From contig JAHLKH010000240.1 of the NCBI GenBank assembly GCA_025526915.1, positions 1 to 34,037 of the forward strand: a stretch of 34,037 nucleotides of DNA, written 5' to 3'. The notes beneath the pieces were generated by a model. The model searched no databases, was not told the origin of the DNA, and worked only from the letters and a program-made list of their open reading frames with translations. The first letter of the stretch is position 1; the number at the start of each line of letters is the position of its first letter. Below are positions 9,185-20,104 of the stretch, in pieces. Both the position numbers and the translations under genes were made by a program. Origin of the DNA: Entophlyctis helioformis. Its lineage: Eukaryota; Chytridiomycota; Chytridiomycetes; Chytridiales; Chytriomycetaceae.

Positions 9185-11383
9185 CTATTGAGCAGATGCT
9201 GCGTCGGCGACAACAGGGGCAGGGGCAGAGACAGGCAGCGGGGCGGGCATGGCACCCGGCTCGATCAGCGAGCACACGTTCTTGTGGCCGCGCTTCCAGT
9301 CGGCCACCTGGCACTCCTTGGAGCAGTACGCGCAGTATCTGTCGCCAGCATAGCACAATGCGCGGGTTGTCAGTCCCGCCCTCTTCACCAGCACGCCACT
9401 CCCCAAAACTCACCGGCAGCGACCGCAGGCCTTCCAGCTCTCCATCTTCTCTTCAACTTTGCCGCATCCATCGCACTCGCGGAACAGGAGATGGGCCTCC
9501 TGCATGCGCACCAGAATGTCAAGTCCGAGCTCCCTCACCGACGGATGCGGGTGGCGCAGAACTCCGGATCCAGGAACAAGCAGCGGCTCGGTCTTGCCAG
9601 CCACGACAACCGTTGTCGCCATGCGGATCATGCTAATGCACCCAGCCTCCAGCAAAGCAGCGCAAATGTCGTCGCCACCCGACTCTTCCGGGTACGGCTG
9701 GATCATGCTGAGCAGGCAGTTGAGAAGCGTGATGAGCAGCTGGGTGAAGCGCTGCGTTGTCTTGCCAGACTTGATGAGGCTGCGCGCGTTGTTGATGAGG
9801 ATCGTGTGCAGGCCCTTGGCGGCGAACAGATGGCCAAAGCCTTCGTCGGGGAGCGTGCCGTCGGGGAGACGCGTGACTTCGGGCGGGTTGGGGCCGTACA
9901 TGCACAGCCAGGTCACGGCGTTGATGGTGCGCATGTTTCCGACCTTGATGGCGTTGACGGCGGCATCAACGTCTGCAAGGACTTCCATCGTGAGCTCCTG
10001 GAGCTGCTGCTCCATCCTTTCCTGCTCTTCTTGGCTGGGCTCGTGGTTGCAGTTGGGGCCATGGACATGCTCGTGCTCGTCGTGGGAGTGACCGTGACCG
10101 TGACCGTGACCGTGTTCGTGTCCGTGACCGTGATCATGGTTACAGTTGGGGCCGTGCACATGCACATGCTCCTGCTTCTGCTCATGGGCATGCGAGTGGC
10201 TGTGTCCATGGTCGTGTCCATGATCATGGCCAGAGGTCTCTCCAGGCAAGGGGCCGTGACTGCAGTTGGGGCCGTGCACATGCGGAAGAGGCTGGCGGGC
10301 ACCCTTGACAAGGTGCTCGGGGATCGGGTCAAGCTTGCGCGGGTTGGCAGCGTGCGATTCTACGAGCGAGTACACGAGCTTGCGGATCGATGGCGGCTTG
10401 GCAAACACCGTGGCGCGCTCGGCTCCAAACGCAGCCAGACACGCATCCCTGCCGCGCAAGAGTTAGCAGCTGCAGGGTATGCAAGACACGCGCAGCCATA
10501 TCGAGCGGCGCCGCTTACTTGTACTCGGCGGGACGGGGCAGCGGCAAAACGACCGAGCAGCCAAGCTCAGCAGCAGCCTTGAGGGCAATGAGCGTGTCGG
10601 CCTCGCGCGACTTGGGCATCAGATCCACAATGACAGTGCCAGGCTGCACACACTGGCGAACAACAGCAGCAAGGATCTGGTCTGGCTCCTGGTTGTATCC
10701 TTCCTCCACGTCAAAGTTGTCGCCTCTTGACTTGAGCGACAGGATCTGCACCATCGAGTCATCCTACACAGCGTCCAGCGGCCACATGCAGACAGCATGC
10801 CGTCAGCCAGTGGCCCACTGCCTCTTGATGGGTCCAAGCACGGCCCACTTACTGGCATACCGCTGGCGACCGTCAGCATGATCCGAGCAGGAACACGGCG
10901 CTGTGCATCCACAATCCAGCATCAGTCAGTCGGTCAGACGAGCCTTGCTCTGCAGGACGGCTGCAGCACACCTTTGGCGAGAGTGTGCCAGTGGCATCGG
11001 CAAGACCGACGATGGCGAGATACGAGTTTTTGTCCTTGCGGAGGATGCCGCGGGAGTCGACGATATCCTGCATCAGCGCCATGCCGTTGACCGGCAGGCG
11101 GCCCTGTGTATCCATCCACACAACAGCCAGGCGTTGTCCACGGCAGCGTTGGTGTTGGTGCAGATGCCGTCAGCAGGTGCACATCAAGATGTGGACAGCG
11201 GCAGAGAGAGAGAGAGGGACAGAAGGACGGCGAGGTCTTGACTGCAGGCCGTGCCCACCGGCCTCTCTGCCCACAGGCCTCTCTGCCCGTAGGCCTCTCT
11301 GCCCGTAGGCCTCTCTGCCCGCACACCTTTTCGACGCCGAGCACAATGAGCGGAACGACGGTCGGTTGTGCAATGGTTGCCAT
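9185..11383 (-). CDS. MYND zinc-finger protein with His-rich HGPNC repeats
   Basis: Start ATG 11381-11383 ([19 protein letters not shown]), stop TAG 9185-9187. Exons join in phase: exon 1; [16 protein letters not shown] to [34 protein letters not shown] to PAEYK; a long exon starting [12 protein letters not shown]; and a last exon carrying the rest of the finger. The MYND motif CDGCG...CGRC, then [18 protein letters not shown] and NVC, spans the last intron and has all eight ligands. The central part holds three or four HVHGPNCxH blocks within His/Gly/Asp runs, reminiscent of metal-binding loops. The N-terminal 200 residues match nothing I know. MYND fingers usually bind proline-rich peptides; the function here is unknown. 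Confidence 0.85.
11260..11321. repeat. 16-bp tandem repeat, about 3.9 copies
   Basis: Units of the form ggcctctctgcccgta repeat head to tail at 11260, 11276, 11292 and 11308, with 1-3 changes between units. They lie inside intron 1 of the MYND gene. A short GA run lies nearby at about 11203-11217. Confidence 0.9.
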
Positions 11384-11488
11384 GTATTGATCGGATGGGA
11401 AAGTTGCGGTAATGCGCAAGAAGAGATGTGGGCGGCAGGGGTCAGGGGTTGGGCAAGGATGGGACCACGGCAGAGGACAGGTCGCAAT

Positions 11489-13208
11489 CTACGACGAGGC
11501 ACCGGCGGCAGCAACCGCAGCCACCGCGGCCGTCTTGGCTTCGCGCAGCTTGAGGGCGGTGAGCAGGAACACGGCTGCGTTGAACAGCTCCTCCTTGAAC
11601 GCAAACGTGAACGCAGACGCAAGCACACTCTGGATGAGCTTGGACTCGATGCCCTTGTACAGGCCCTTGATGCCCTCCGTCTTGACAATCTTCTGAAGGC
11701 CGTCAACAAGCGACTTGTAGCGCGAGTTCTCATCGCCGCCCTCCTTGAGCTGCATGCGCGACTTGACGACACTGCCCGTTTGACAAGGTGAGGATCGGGA
11801 GTCGTTGTGCAGCAATGATGCCGCCAACAGGGAGACAGGCATGAATGGGCCGACACTCACATGTACGGGTAGGTGATGGACGTGGCGGCAAGCTTGCTGA
11901 TCGCGCCGAGCACGAAAAAGTCGAGGCCGTTGAGCGGACCACCGCGACGCTTTTCTTGCCAGATGCGCAGACGCTCAAACGTCGTGAACTGGATCACAGG
12001 GTTGATGACCAGCACCAGGGCCGGCAGCAGGCCGCGGAAGAATCCAGCAATGCCTTCCTCCTTGAAAATGGTCAGAGCCGCCTTGACCATGCCGGCCTTC
12101 TTGGCTGGTGCCTTGCCGCCCTTGCCCTCATCGTCGAGCGTGTCCTTCTTGACAAGGAGACGGGTCTGCAAGTTGGCGATCGTTACACGGTCATCACAAC
12201 ACGTGTAAGCGTCGGGCACTATGCAACCAGCAGAAGCAGTGGTTGAAGCTGTCTTACGTTGATGACCCAGATCGGGTTGGTGATGGTTGCCGTAGCAGCG
12301 CCTATCGCGAGCATTGCTGCATGTCAGCCATCTGCACATCCATGGTGACATTGACAACAAACGCTCACCAGCAATGGCACCCGTAATCATGTTCTGCGTG
12401 ATGGACAGGTTTCTTGCCGACGACGCCTTCTCGAGGGCAGACTTGACAAACTCGTACCAGTAGTAGTAGACGTACTGGGTCAGCGCAATGCCGAACATGG
12501 CAGAGCTGATGCCACTGTGAACGAGACCATGCGATGGCACAGTGAGAGATGATTGCCAGATTGTGTGAGCGGATCGAGAGGCACAGCGGGATCAGGACCG
12601 GCAAGAATGGCAGGGGGGCAAGAGAGAGCGACGAGACGTACGAGTAGAGGCCGGCAACGCCCTCCTCTTTGAGGATCTTGAGGAGCGCTTGGCGCTGGCT
12701 GACGCGCGCAGTCTTTGAGACCTGCGAACGGGTCGAGATGGTGACGAGCGGGTAGGTGAGGGCCATGCTGTTGCCAGGAGCCAGCGCACATCCAGTCCGT
12801 GTATGCATGTATGCATGCATGTTCGAGAGGAGTGAGTGGCACATCCTTCGAAAGGCATTCAAAGTAAGGCACCGGAGCACGCAGCAACAAGAACTCACCT
12901 GACCATGCCACCACCAGCACCTGTTGAACGCAGGCACAAAGGGCCGGGCCAAGACAAGCAAGCCGAGCGAAGCCGTGCAGAGCGAGGCCGTGCCATGTGA
13001 TGCCATGCAGGGCGAGGCAGAACAGAGTCGAGTGGGCACGAGCAAGAGCCAACAGGGCAGACCGGCAAAGGCCAGCAACAGGCGGCATTGGACGAGGTGC
13101 CGCGCAGTTGAGCTGCATGAGTCACTGGCTGCCACAGCCGGGACAGTCCCTGGCATTGCTTGGCAGAGTCGACTTGCCTGCAATAGCGTGAACAACGTTG
13201 TCTGACAT
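11489..13208 (-). CDS. ANT1: Peroxisomal adenine nucleotide carrier (Ant1/PMP34 type)
   Basis: Mitochondrial-carrier-family protein expected to exchange ATP for AMP across the peroxisome membrane for fatty-acid activation. Seven exons (13208-13178, 12920-12899, 12767-12642, 12514-12369, 12301-12258, 12165-11861, 11771-11489) join in perfect phase to 318 codons. Three carrier repeats are visible, with YPLVTISTRSQ, NPIWVINTRL and YPYIVVKSRMQ. The first and third depart from the canonical PxD/ExxK/R, and the NPIWV form is typical of the SLC25A17/Ant1/PXN branch. Exon 2 is only 22 nt, and intron 1 begins GCAAGT, a GC-AG intron with perfect consensus. A mitochondrial NAD or FAD carrier is the less likely alternative. 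Confidence 0.88.
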
Positions 13209-13413
13209 GGTGTGTGCTGTGTCGCTGAGTGGGTGAGCTGTGTTGGTGGGAAGCGGGCGAGGTCGTCGTTGCGGCAGATGCGCTCTTGAGATGGATGCGA
13301 CACGTGTTGTTGCGCGACAATCATAAGCGCACGGTCGACAGAGACGGCCTTGCCACGTGACTGCAAGTCTGAAAGGCAAGCTCTGTGCTGATGCAAACAG
13401 GCGACCATGCCGG
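13209..13413. promoter_or_regulatory. Probable promoter/5' UTR of the carrier gene
   Basis: About 205 bp between the carrier start codon and the duplicated 609-bp segment. Near 13352 it has ccacgtgactgc, which matches tcacgtgactgc just left of copy 1 at 8554-8565, so the shared block may begin a little further out and have gained about 50 bp here. It contains a CACGTG (E-box-like) palindrome; regulatory meaning is inference. Confidence 0.35.
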
Positions 13414-14022
13414 CTGCCGACCCTCGCAGGCACGCTGCTGCCTGGCCGATCGCTGCGTCCTCCAAAGCAAGCAGCCGGCCGAAGCAGCAGTGGACCAACG
13501 CCTGCCTGGCTGCCCCACCAGCAGGCAGACAGCAAGCAATCTGCAAGTCTGCCACTCACGTCTGCTCTGACCCAAAACACGACAAGTGGTTGGCACAAGA
13601 CGCGCATTCGCCCTCTGGCCCTTTGTCCCTCGGACCCGCGAGTGCCACCATCGGGCTGCCAGAGCAAACAGACATCTCCTGCACCAACTGGCTCGCTTTC
13701 GTCTATCTGTCTGTCCAGCAATACGGCAGATCTCTTGGCTGGTGAGGCTGCCAGTCCTTCCCCTCTCGCTGTAACTGCCCAAAGCAGGCTGCAGTCCACA
13801 GCGCAATGCGGTTTGGTTTGCTGCTGCACTTGGCCTGCACCTGCTGCATCCATGGCTTGATGGCTTGAAGTGGGCTGCAGACAGAGTGTGTGGCTGTAAG
13901 AGGCTGTATTGGCGATGCTCGTGCACAACAGCGTGTGAAGAGCACTAGTGCACGCAATCCTCATCAGCCGCGTGCGGCTTTGTGGTGTGCAACTTGAACG
14001 CCATGCCGTAGAAGGTCATTTT
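13414..14022. repeat. 609-bp intergenic duplicated segment, copy 2
   Basis: Direct repeat of 8563-9171 with no indels. It again lies between the stop codon of one minus-strand gene (Rad52, 20 bp away) and the upstream region of the next (the carrier). The two copies thus occupy the same kind of position at two loci 4.85 kb apart. The flanks differ completely, so this is not a tandem gene duplication. Confidence 0.92.
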
Positions 14023-14042
14023 CAGCCGCTTCCGGCCTCTGT

Positions 14043-16211
14043 TCATTGACTGCCGTTCGTATTGGACGCGTTACCGTCTGTGCGCATCTTCTTTGCAACG
14101 CTATTGCCGCTGCCGCTTCCGCCTTCGCTGCTTGCTCCGCTGCTGCTGGTGCTTGGGATAGTCTGCTGGGTTGGAACCGCTACTGACGCGTTGAATCCGC
14201 CTGCTGGCTGCCCATGAGCCGACGCGCTCATGCTGCTATTGCTGCCGTTGTTGACCACTCGACGAGTCATGCCGAGCGATGGACGGCTGCCATCGGCAGA
14301 TCCGCCATCGGCACCGCCTGACAATCTGTCGACAAAGAATGGCAGACGGACGGTTAGCGTTATGCGCATCAGTCAAATGCACAGTATCAGAGAGCGGCCG
14401 ACCTCTTGGCACCAAGTCCTGGTGAAGCGTTTGAGCCATTGGCCGATGCAGCTGCCGCTTGCGCTGCTCGAACTGCGGCAGGCCCTGTTCCGTGGCGTGT
14501 TCCGGGCGGACGGACCATGGCAGTCGGTGTCCGGCTGGCATTTTGCGATGTTGGCGATGCAGAGGGCATCGACCAAGATACTGCATTGTTCGCGTGAGGC
14601 GGCTGCCCCATCCCGATCCCCGCCTGCTGTTGGACGGGCCATGCGTTTGCGCCTGCATTTGCGTCGTTCATGCCTTGCATGCCATTACCGTTGGGCATGA
14701 CTGCGTTGGCATGTGTTGCACGGCCAGCCGCAGATCCTGGGTGAAAGTTGCTTGCTGGCATAAATGTGCCAGCGAGCAGTAGTGGCGCAGAGGTCTGCTG
14801 CTGGTTCATCTGCTGCTGCTGCTGCTGCTGGAGGGGAAACGCCGGGAATGAGCTGTTTCCAGAGCCGAAGCTCTGATTCTGTTGGATGGCCGAGTTGTTG
14901 AACCCAAAGTTGCCACCGGCTCCACCACTGCCAACCATACCGCCCACCATGCCACCACCATTCATGTTGCTGGCCTGCATGCTGTTGCCCATGTTCATGA
15001 TGTTGCCTCCAGCGCGCTGTTGATGTTGATGTTGTAGTTGCTGTTGATGTTGCTGTTGATGTTGATACTGCTGCATCATGCCATATTGGTTACTGCTCTG
15101 CTGGTTCTGCTGGTTCTGGAACATGGACTGGTTCTGCTGGTGTGGCCGACCCATGACTTGCGCCATTGGGTGTGGAGCATTCAGAACAAAGCCTGGATAT
15201 TGCATGAGGTGGCCCAGTCAGCGCCAAAGCGGATCGAGCAGCACGATGCCACGCAGCAGCTCACCGTCTGTTGGGTCAACAAAGTAGCTGGGATCCAGGT
15301 ACTCTAAGTCGGCCGCCATCAACGAGAGATCCTCTGCATGAACACACGGTGCGAGGGCAAGGTGTCAATATCCACACACGGACACGCGTTATGCACTCTT
15401 GCATTCCGAGGGTATCCACACATGATGTATCAACAAAGCAGACTGCATTGCATTGTGCGCGTACCATCCACCATGTCGTCGTCGAGCAGATCCGATGTGG
15501 GTATATGCCCAACACCGTGCGGGGCGGCAGGAGCATCAGGAGCAGCAGGAGCAGCCGCCTTGGGTCCAGACGCAGACGCAGCCATGGGTCTGGCGACTGC
15601 CGTGGTGGCTGGAGCGGGTGTTGATGTCGCGAAACCAGCGAGTGCAAGAATGCCAGGCTGGTTTGGATCCTTGGCGGACGGCACGCCTGAAGCAGCAGGA
15701 GCACCGGCAGCACCATCAGGAGCAGCAGCAGCAGGAGCAGCAGTAGGAGCAGCAGTTGCTATTGTTGCTGCCACAGTGGCAGTGGTCGTCACAGCACTTG
15801 GCGCCGAGTCAGCCGTACTTTGTCCAGCTGGCTGTCCCTCGATCACTCCAGACGCCACTGTTGACGCCGCGACTGTTGCTGCTGCTCCTTGGCCAGATCC
15901 AGCCATGATCGCGGGCAGCTGCTGGCGCGCAGGATGGTTTGGATCGCCGGCAACATAGTCTTCATGCCTGTAAAGATCACTGACGTTGAGGGGCAGATGC
16001 TGCACATCCGTTTCGCCACAGCAGAGTAAGCCCATGCGGAGAGGCGGTCGAATCGGCGACTCCAGCAAGTACCTTTGGTGCAGTGATCTTGCTGACTTTC
16101 TTGAGGTACTCCTTGTCGTATAAGCAGTTTCCAACGCTGTTGCCGAATGCGCGCAGAGATCGCTTGAGTGCGTCGGTAATGGCCTCCTTCTTTGCCTGCC
16201 ATTCAATCAGT

Positions 16212-16248
<37 letters not shown>

Positions 16249-16903
16249 TTAGCATGCGATCGCCAATGCATACAAGAGCCACACTGCCCACCAACCTTTT
16301 CGAATGCAGCCACTTTGGATCTCGAGTTTTCGATAGAGCCGTATCCAACGTCCTCGTGGAACGTGCCGTCCCTGAGCGTCACCCGCACAATGGCGGATAC
16401 TCCCAGACTGTACTTGCCGTTGTCGTTGTCCAGCTGCCAAGCAGTCGCCACCAGTCTGGCTCGTCAGTCTATAGGCACGATGCACCAGCAACGCTTGGAC
16501 CGACCACGCACAAAGTCGACGGTCTGGTCGATGATGGCCGTGGACCAGCCGTCAAAGCCAAAGATGTCGTTGGCGAGATTGATGCACTTCCAGCCCTCGA
16601 GGTACGTCAGCTTGGCTAGCCAGGCAGCAGGGCATGCTGTCAGCGCTGTGTATTTACGCACTCGTCATCGTTGTCGCTGTCGTCGTTGTCTGCAACTGCA
16701 TCTGCCCTGCCACACTGCAACAACGCAACGCAACGCCAACGCAACCTACCGCCGCCCGGCCCTACACGCTGCGAGATGAACTCGGGGCCGAGTTTCTTGG
16801 ACAGCGACGCTGTGATGCGCTTCCGCTCTGGCTCTGTGAACGCCCGCGGGTCTTTGGGCTCGAGAGCGTCGTGGTCCCGCTTGGCCAGCCGAGAGTTGTT
16901 CAT
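14043..16903 (-). CDS. RAD52: DNA repair/recombination protein Rad52
   Basis: Recombination mediator that anneals single strands and loads Rad51. Eight exons (16903-16750, 16615-16512, 16433-16296, 16195-16073, 15999-15465, 15333-15265, 15192-14403, 14325-14043) join in phase to 731 codons. The N-terminal annealing domain is clear: [69 protein letters not shown] and [10 protein letters not shown]. The C-terminal 500 residues are low in complexity: an Ala/Thr/Pro-rich part, then Gln/Asn/Met/Gly-rich with a run of eight Gln, then Ser/Gly-rich. No Rad51-binding motif is recognisable by eye. The gene is divergent from the CRH pair (356 bp between starts). Confidence 0.93.
14811..14830. repeat. 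CTG/CAG run coding for polyglutamine in Rad52
   Basis: A run of tgctgctgctg inside the long Rad52 exon encodes eight consecutive Gln on the minus strand. Further CAA/CAG-rich blocks lie at 15018-15075. Confidence 0.85.
16208..16247. repeat. AGCC tetranucleotide repeat in a Rad52 intron
   Basis: About eight copies of agcc/ccag lie in the intron between the exons ending at 16296 and starting at 16195. On the coding strand it reads ggct repeats just upstream of the 3' splice site. Confidence 0.9.
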
Positions 16904-17259
16904 TCCACGTTGTCACTGTGCCGGCAAGCCGAAATCGGACGAGCACATTTCATAAGCGGACATGCACACACCGCGACTGCCACACCGCGACTGTCTCAAT
17001 GCCCAGGAGCACAAAGGCAGCCGTGTTGCAAGCATGTCCCGCCTGCCTTCAAGCCCGCACTGCGACAAACTCCGACGACCGCCTGAAGATCGTCGGGCGT
17101 TTTCGGTCGAGGGACAATGGCGGCGGTGGACGACAATCACCCAACGCGCCGACGCCACCTTGTGAAGACGTCCGCCAACATCCACGCCTGGAGAGCCACC
17201 CACGCCATTGTCGGCAGCCCGCCCTCCAACGTCTTTCCCTCAAAGACACACATACATCG
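16904..17259. promoter_or_regulatory. Divergent intergenic region RAD52/CRH
   Basis: 356 bp between the Rad52 start (minus) and the first CRH start (plus), so it must hold both promoters. No TATA box or repeat stands out. Open frames here are short and unlike any family. Confidence 0.5.
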
Positions 17260-18472
17260 ATGCCTCGGATGCCGTCTGCGTGGCCAGCCAAGCCTTTCAA
17301 CAGCCTTTCGCTGATGCACTGGCCATGTGTGCTCATGCTGCTCCTGTCCAGCATCGGCACTGCCACTGCACAAGTCCAGGCATCGGCACCGCCCAACTTT
17401 GTGCCGCCTGACTGCGTCACCGGCCGCCTCTCGTTTTCCAAAGACAACGTTCGTATGCTGGGCGGCGTGGATACAAACCGCTTCAGCGTCGACCCAAACG
17501 TCCACAACTTCACCCTCGACTACGGCGAAATGAGCATCGATGGCACGTCCGTCAGGATTGCTCTTGCACGTCCGCCGGGCACAACCGCGACGTCCGAGGG
17601 CGGCCAGGCTCGCGGCACACGTCTGTCGCTGACACGCTACATCCTCTATGGCAGAATGACTGCCCGCCTCAAGCCCATTACTGTTCCTGGCGTCGTGACG
17701 ACGTTCATCACGTTCTCTGACTTGCAGAGACAAGTCGCTGGCGAAACGACGCAGGACGAGATTGACTGGGAGATTATCGGCAAGAGCCCCACGATTCCCG
17801 AAACCAATGTGTTTACATACAAGGCGCTCGGTCTTGAACGAGTGAGTGAGGTGTTGTCGTGACCCAACAAGCATTGTCGCTCACATGTTCATGGCAAAAC
17901 ACTGCCCACTCCAGACTGGCCACGGAGGTCCGATCGCAAATGAGTTTGACCCTAGCGTCGCGCACGACTACACGATCGACTGGCGCCGAGACCGCATCAT
18001 CTGGTCGATCGATGGCGTGGTGCAGCGCACTCTGCTGCGCGCCGAGTCGCGCGCAACCAACCCGCGCAACCTGCCCGCTGGTGCATTTTGGTTTCCCGAC
18101 CTGCCATCTCGCATCCAGATCTCTGTCTGGGACGGCACGAGCGACAGCGTCAAGAACTGGGCCGGCTACCCAATCACATGGGGCAACCAGGACAAGCTGG
18201 AGGCAGCGTTTGAGTACATTGACGTGCAGTGCTATAACAACAACGACCAGCCTGTTGCAAGATGGTCGGCCGACGGATCCAATCTCCCCACTTCAGAGGT
18301 CAAGCCTGTTGTTGCGGCTCTGCCCGAAAACACCAAGGCTGCGCCGCCAAGCTTTGCAGCATCGTCGTCGTTGGGATTGTCCAGGCCGCTGACAGGCAAC
18401 ACCAACGTGGTCCTGCCCATCCTCGTTTGCATGATGACGTTTGGCATCAGCATGATCCTGCGCCTCGGATAG
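17260..18472 (+). CDS. CRH-type GH16 cell-wall transglycosidase, paralog 1
   Basis: Secreted, probably GPI-anchored enzyme of the Crh1/Crh2 family, which links chitin to beta-glucan in fungal walls. Exons 17260-17841 and 17915-18472 give 379 residues; the intron is GTGAGT...CAG. The signal peptide is at residues 1-39 (hydrophobic VLMLLLSSIGTATA, then QVQA). Then come PPDCVTGRLSF, the catalytic GH16 motif DEIDWEIIG (the two Glu are nucleophile and acid/base), DYTIDWRRDRIIWSIDG, and WAGYPITWG. The tail NVVLPILVCMMTFGISMIL suits GPI attachment. There is no chitin-binding CBM18. ATG 17260 is chosen, with a second in-frame ATG nine bases on. It is followed by paralog 2, with intron position and phase conserved. 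Confidence 0.9.
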
Positions 18473-18805
18473 CCCGCTTTCTTTCCTCTGTTCCTTCTGC
18501 CATCTCTATTCAATACACGCGTCGTTGGTCCTGTTGTTGTTTTGTGGCGGGTCCGTCCGCGTTCTCCGCGTTCGAAACTCCGATCCACCCCCTTGCAGAG
18601 TCACCCCCAACAACAATGCGATCAAGCATCAGACGTCGTCCCCTCTGCCCTCTGCCCTCTGCCGTCCACTTGCCCTCTACCGTCCACCTGCCCTTTACTC
18701 GTTGGCGTTGAAAGCTTCCGCCTGCCAAGCAGCTGGAAAAATTGCCGTGTGCACCCCCACTGGGGCTCCCGTCGCAAATTTCCACCAAGATTCCTCAACT
18801 CAAGC
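18473..18805. other. Intergenic region between the CRH paralogs
   Basis: 333 bp holding the 3' UTR of paralog 1 and the promoter of paralog 2. It contains a short imperfect tandem of ctctgccctctgccgtccact type at about 18643-18695. No gene is seen. Confidence 0.6.
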
Positions 18806-20041
18806 ATGCAGCAGCAACAACGGCAACGACAGCGCAGCAGCCACAACGGCGGCCGTACGGGCAAGGCAGCAGCAACGGCAACGGCCGCCGCCCTCTGCGT
18901 CCTGCTGTCGGCGCAGTCGGCCTTTGCGCAGGTGCAGGCGCCGCCGCCACCCAATTTTGCGCCACCCGACTGCGTCACTGGCCGGTTTGTGTTCAACGAC
19001 AACGCCATCCGCCGTCTGGGCGGTGTCGATGCCTCTCGCTTCAACGTCGACCCAGCCGTCCACAACTTCACTCTCGACTACGGCTCGCTTGAGTTTGACG
19101 GGCCGGCGGGCACTGCTGCCAAGATTGGCATTGTGCGTCCAATCGGTGCGGGCTCGACGTCTGCCGACGGCCAGGCCCGTGGCACCCGCATTTCCACGAG
19201 CCGGTATCTCCAGTATGGACGCATCACAGCCCGGTTCAAGCCTGTTCAGGTGCCTGGCGTCGTGACGACGTTCATTACCTTTTCCGACATCCAGACGCAG
19301 ATTGGCGACGAGACGACGCAGGACGAGATTGACTGGGAGATTGTTGGCAAGGATCCCTCGCGGCCCGAGTACAATGTGTTCACGTACAAGGCGCTTGGTC
19401 TTGAAAGAGTGAGTTGCAACGCCATATTCCTCTGTCGACTGGATGGCCAACGGCGCATCAGCACTTGACTGACCACTTGACTGACCGACTGACTGACCGA
19501 CTGACTGACTGATGTTGTCCATCAACAGGGCAGTCATGGAGGACCAATCCCTAGACCAATCGATCCCAATGTCGCGCACGACTACACGATCGACTGGCGC
19601 CGAGACCGCATCATCTGGTCGATCGATGGCGTGGTGCAGCGCACTCTGCTGCGCACCGAGTCGCGCGCAACCAACCCGCGCAACCTGCCGCCTGGCGAGT
19701 TTTGGTTCCCTGTGGCGCCGTCGCGCATCCAGATCTCGCTGTGGGACGGCACGAGCGAAGCAGTGCGCGGTTGGGCCGGCTACCCAATCACATGGGGCAA
19801 CCAGGACAAGCTGGAGGCGACGTTTGAGTACATTGACGTGCAGTGCTATAACAACAACGACCAGCCTGTTGCAAGATGGTCGGCCGACGGATCTGGCGCG
19901 CGAACAAGCGAGATCATCCCGACCGTCCCCCAAATGCCGGTCAATCCCAAGGCAGCACCCAACGGCGCCGTGTCGATGCGCCCCATCGTCTCCACTACGG
20001 CCGTTGTCCTCCTTGCCGCAGTCGGCAGCCTGCTTGTCTGA
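18806..20041 (+). CDS. CRH-type GH16 cell-wall transglycosidase, paralog 2
   Basis: Tandem paralog of the preceding gene with the same role. Exons 18806-19408 and 19529-20041 give 371 residues. The start MQQQQRQRQRSSHNGG precedes the hydrophobic signal ALCVLLSAQSAFAQ. Shared blocks are PPDCVTGRFVF, TTQDEIDWEIVGKDP (catalytic GH16 motif), DYTIDWRRD and WAGYPITWGNQ. The C-terminus (TTAVVLLAAVGSLLV) is a short hydrophobic GPI-type tail. The intron (19409-19528) is longer than in paralog 1 because of ctga repeats. Exon 2 is almost identical to that of paralog 1 even at silent sites, while exon 1 has diverged. Confidence 0.9.
19464..19513. repeat. CTGA/CTGAC short tandem repeat in the CRH2 intron
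   Basis: Repeats of actgaccactt and ctgactgaccga type fill the middle of the intron of CRH paralog 2. Each unit contains CTGAC, a good fungal branch-point sequence, so the intron offers several possible branch sites. Confidence 0.75.
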
Positions 20042-20104
20042 GTTCACCACCCGTGGACATTGCTTTTCCGCCTTTGCCCAACACAGCCCAACATAAAATT
20101 TGCT

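Noticed and set aside
11260..11321. CRISPR-like array
   Set aside because: The units are contiguous 16-bp tandem copies without spacers, inside an intron of a eukaryotic gene.
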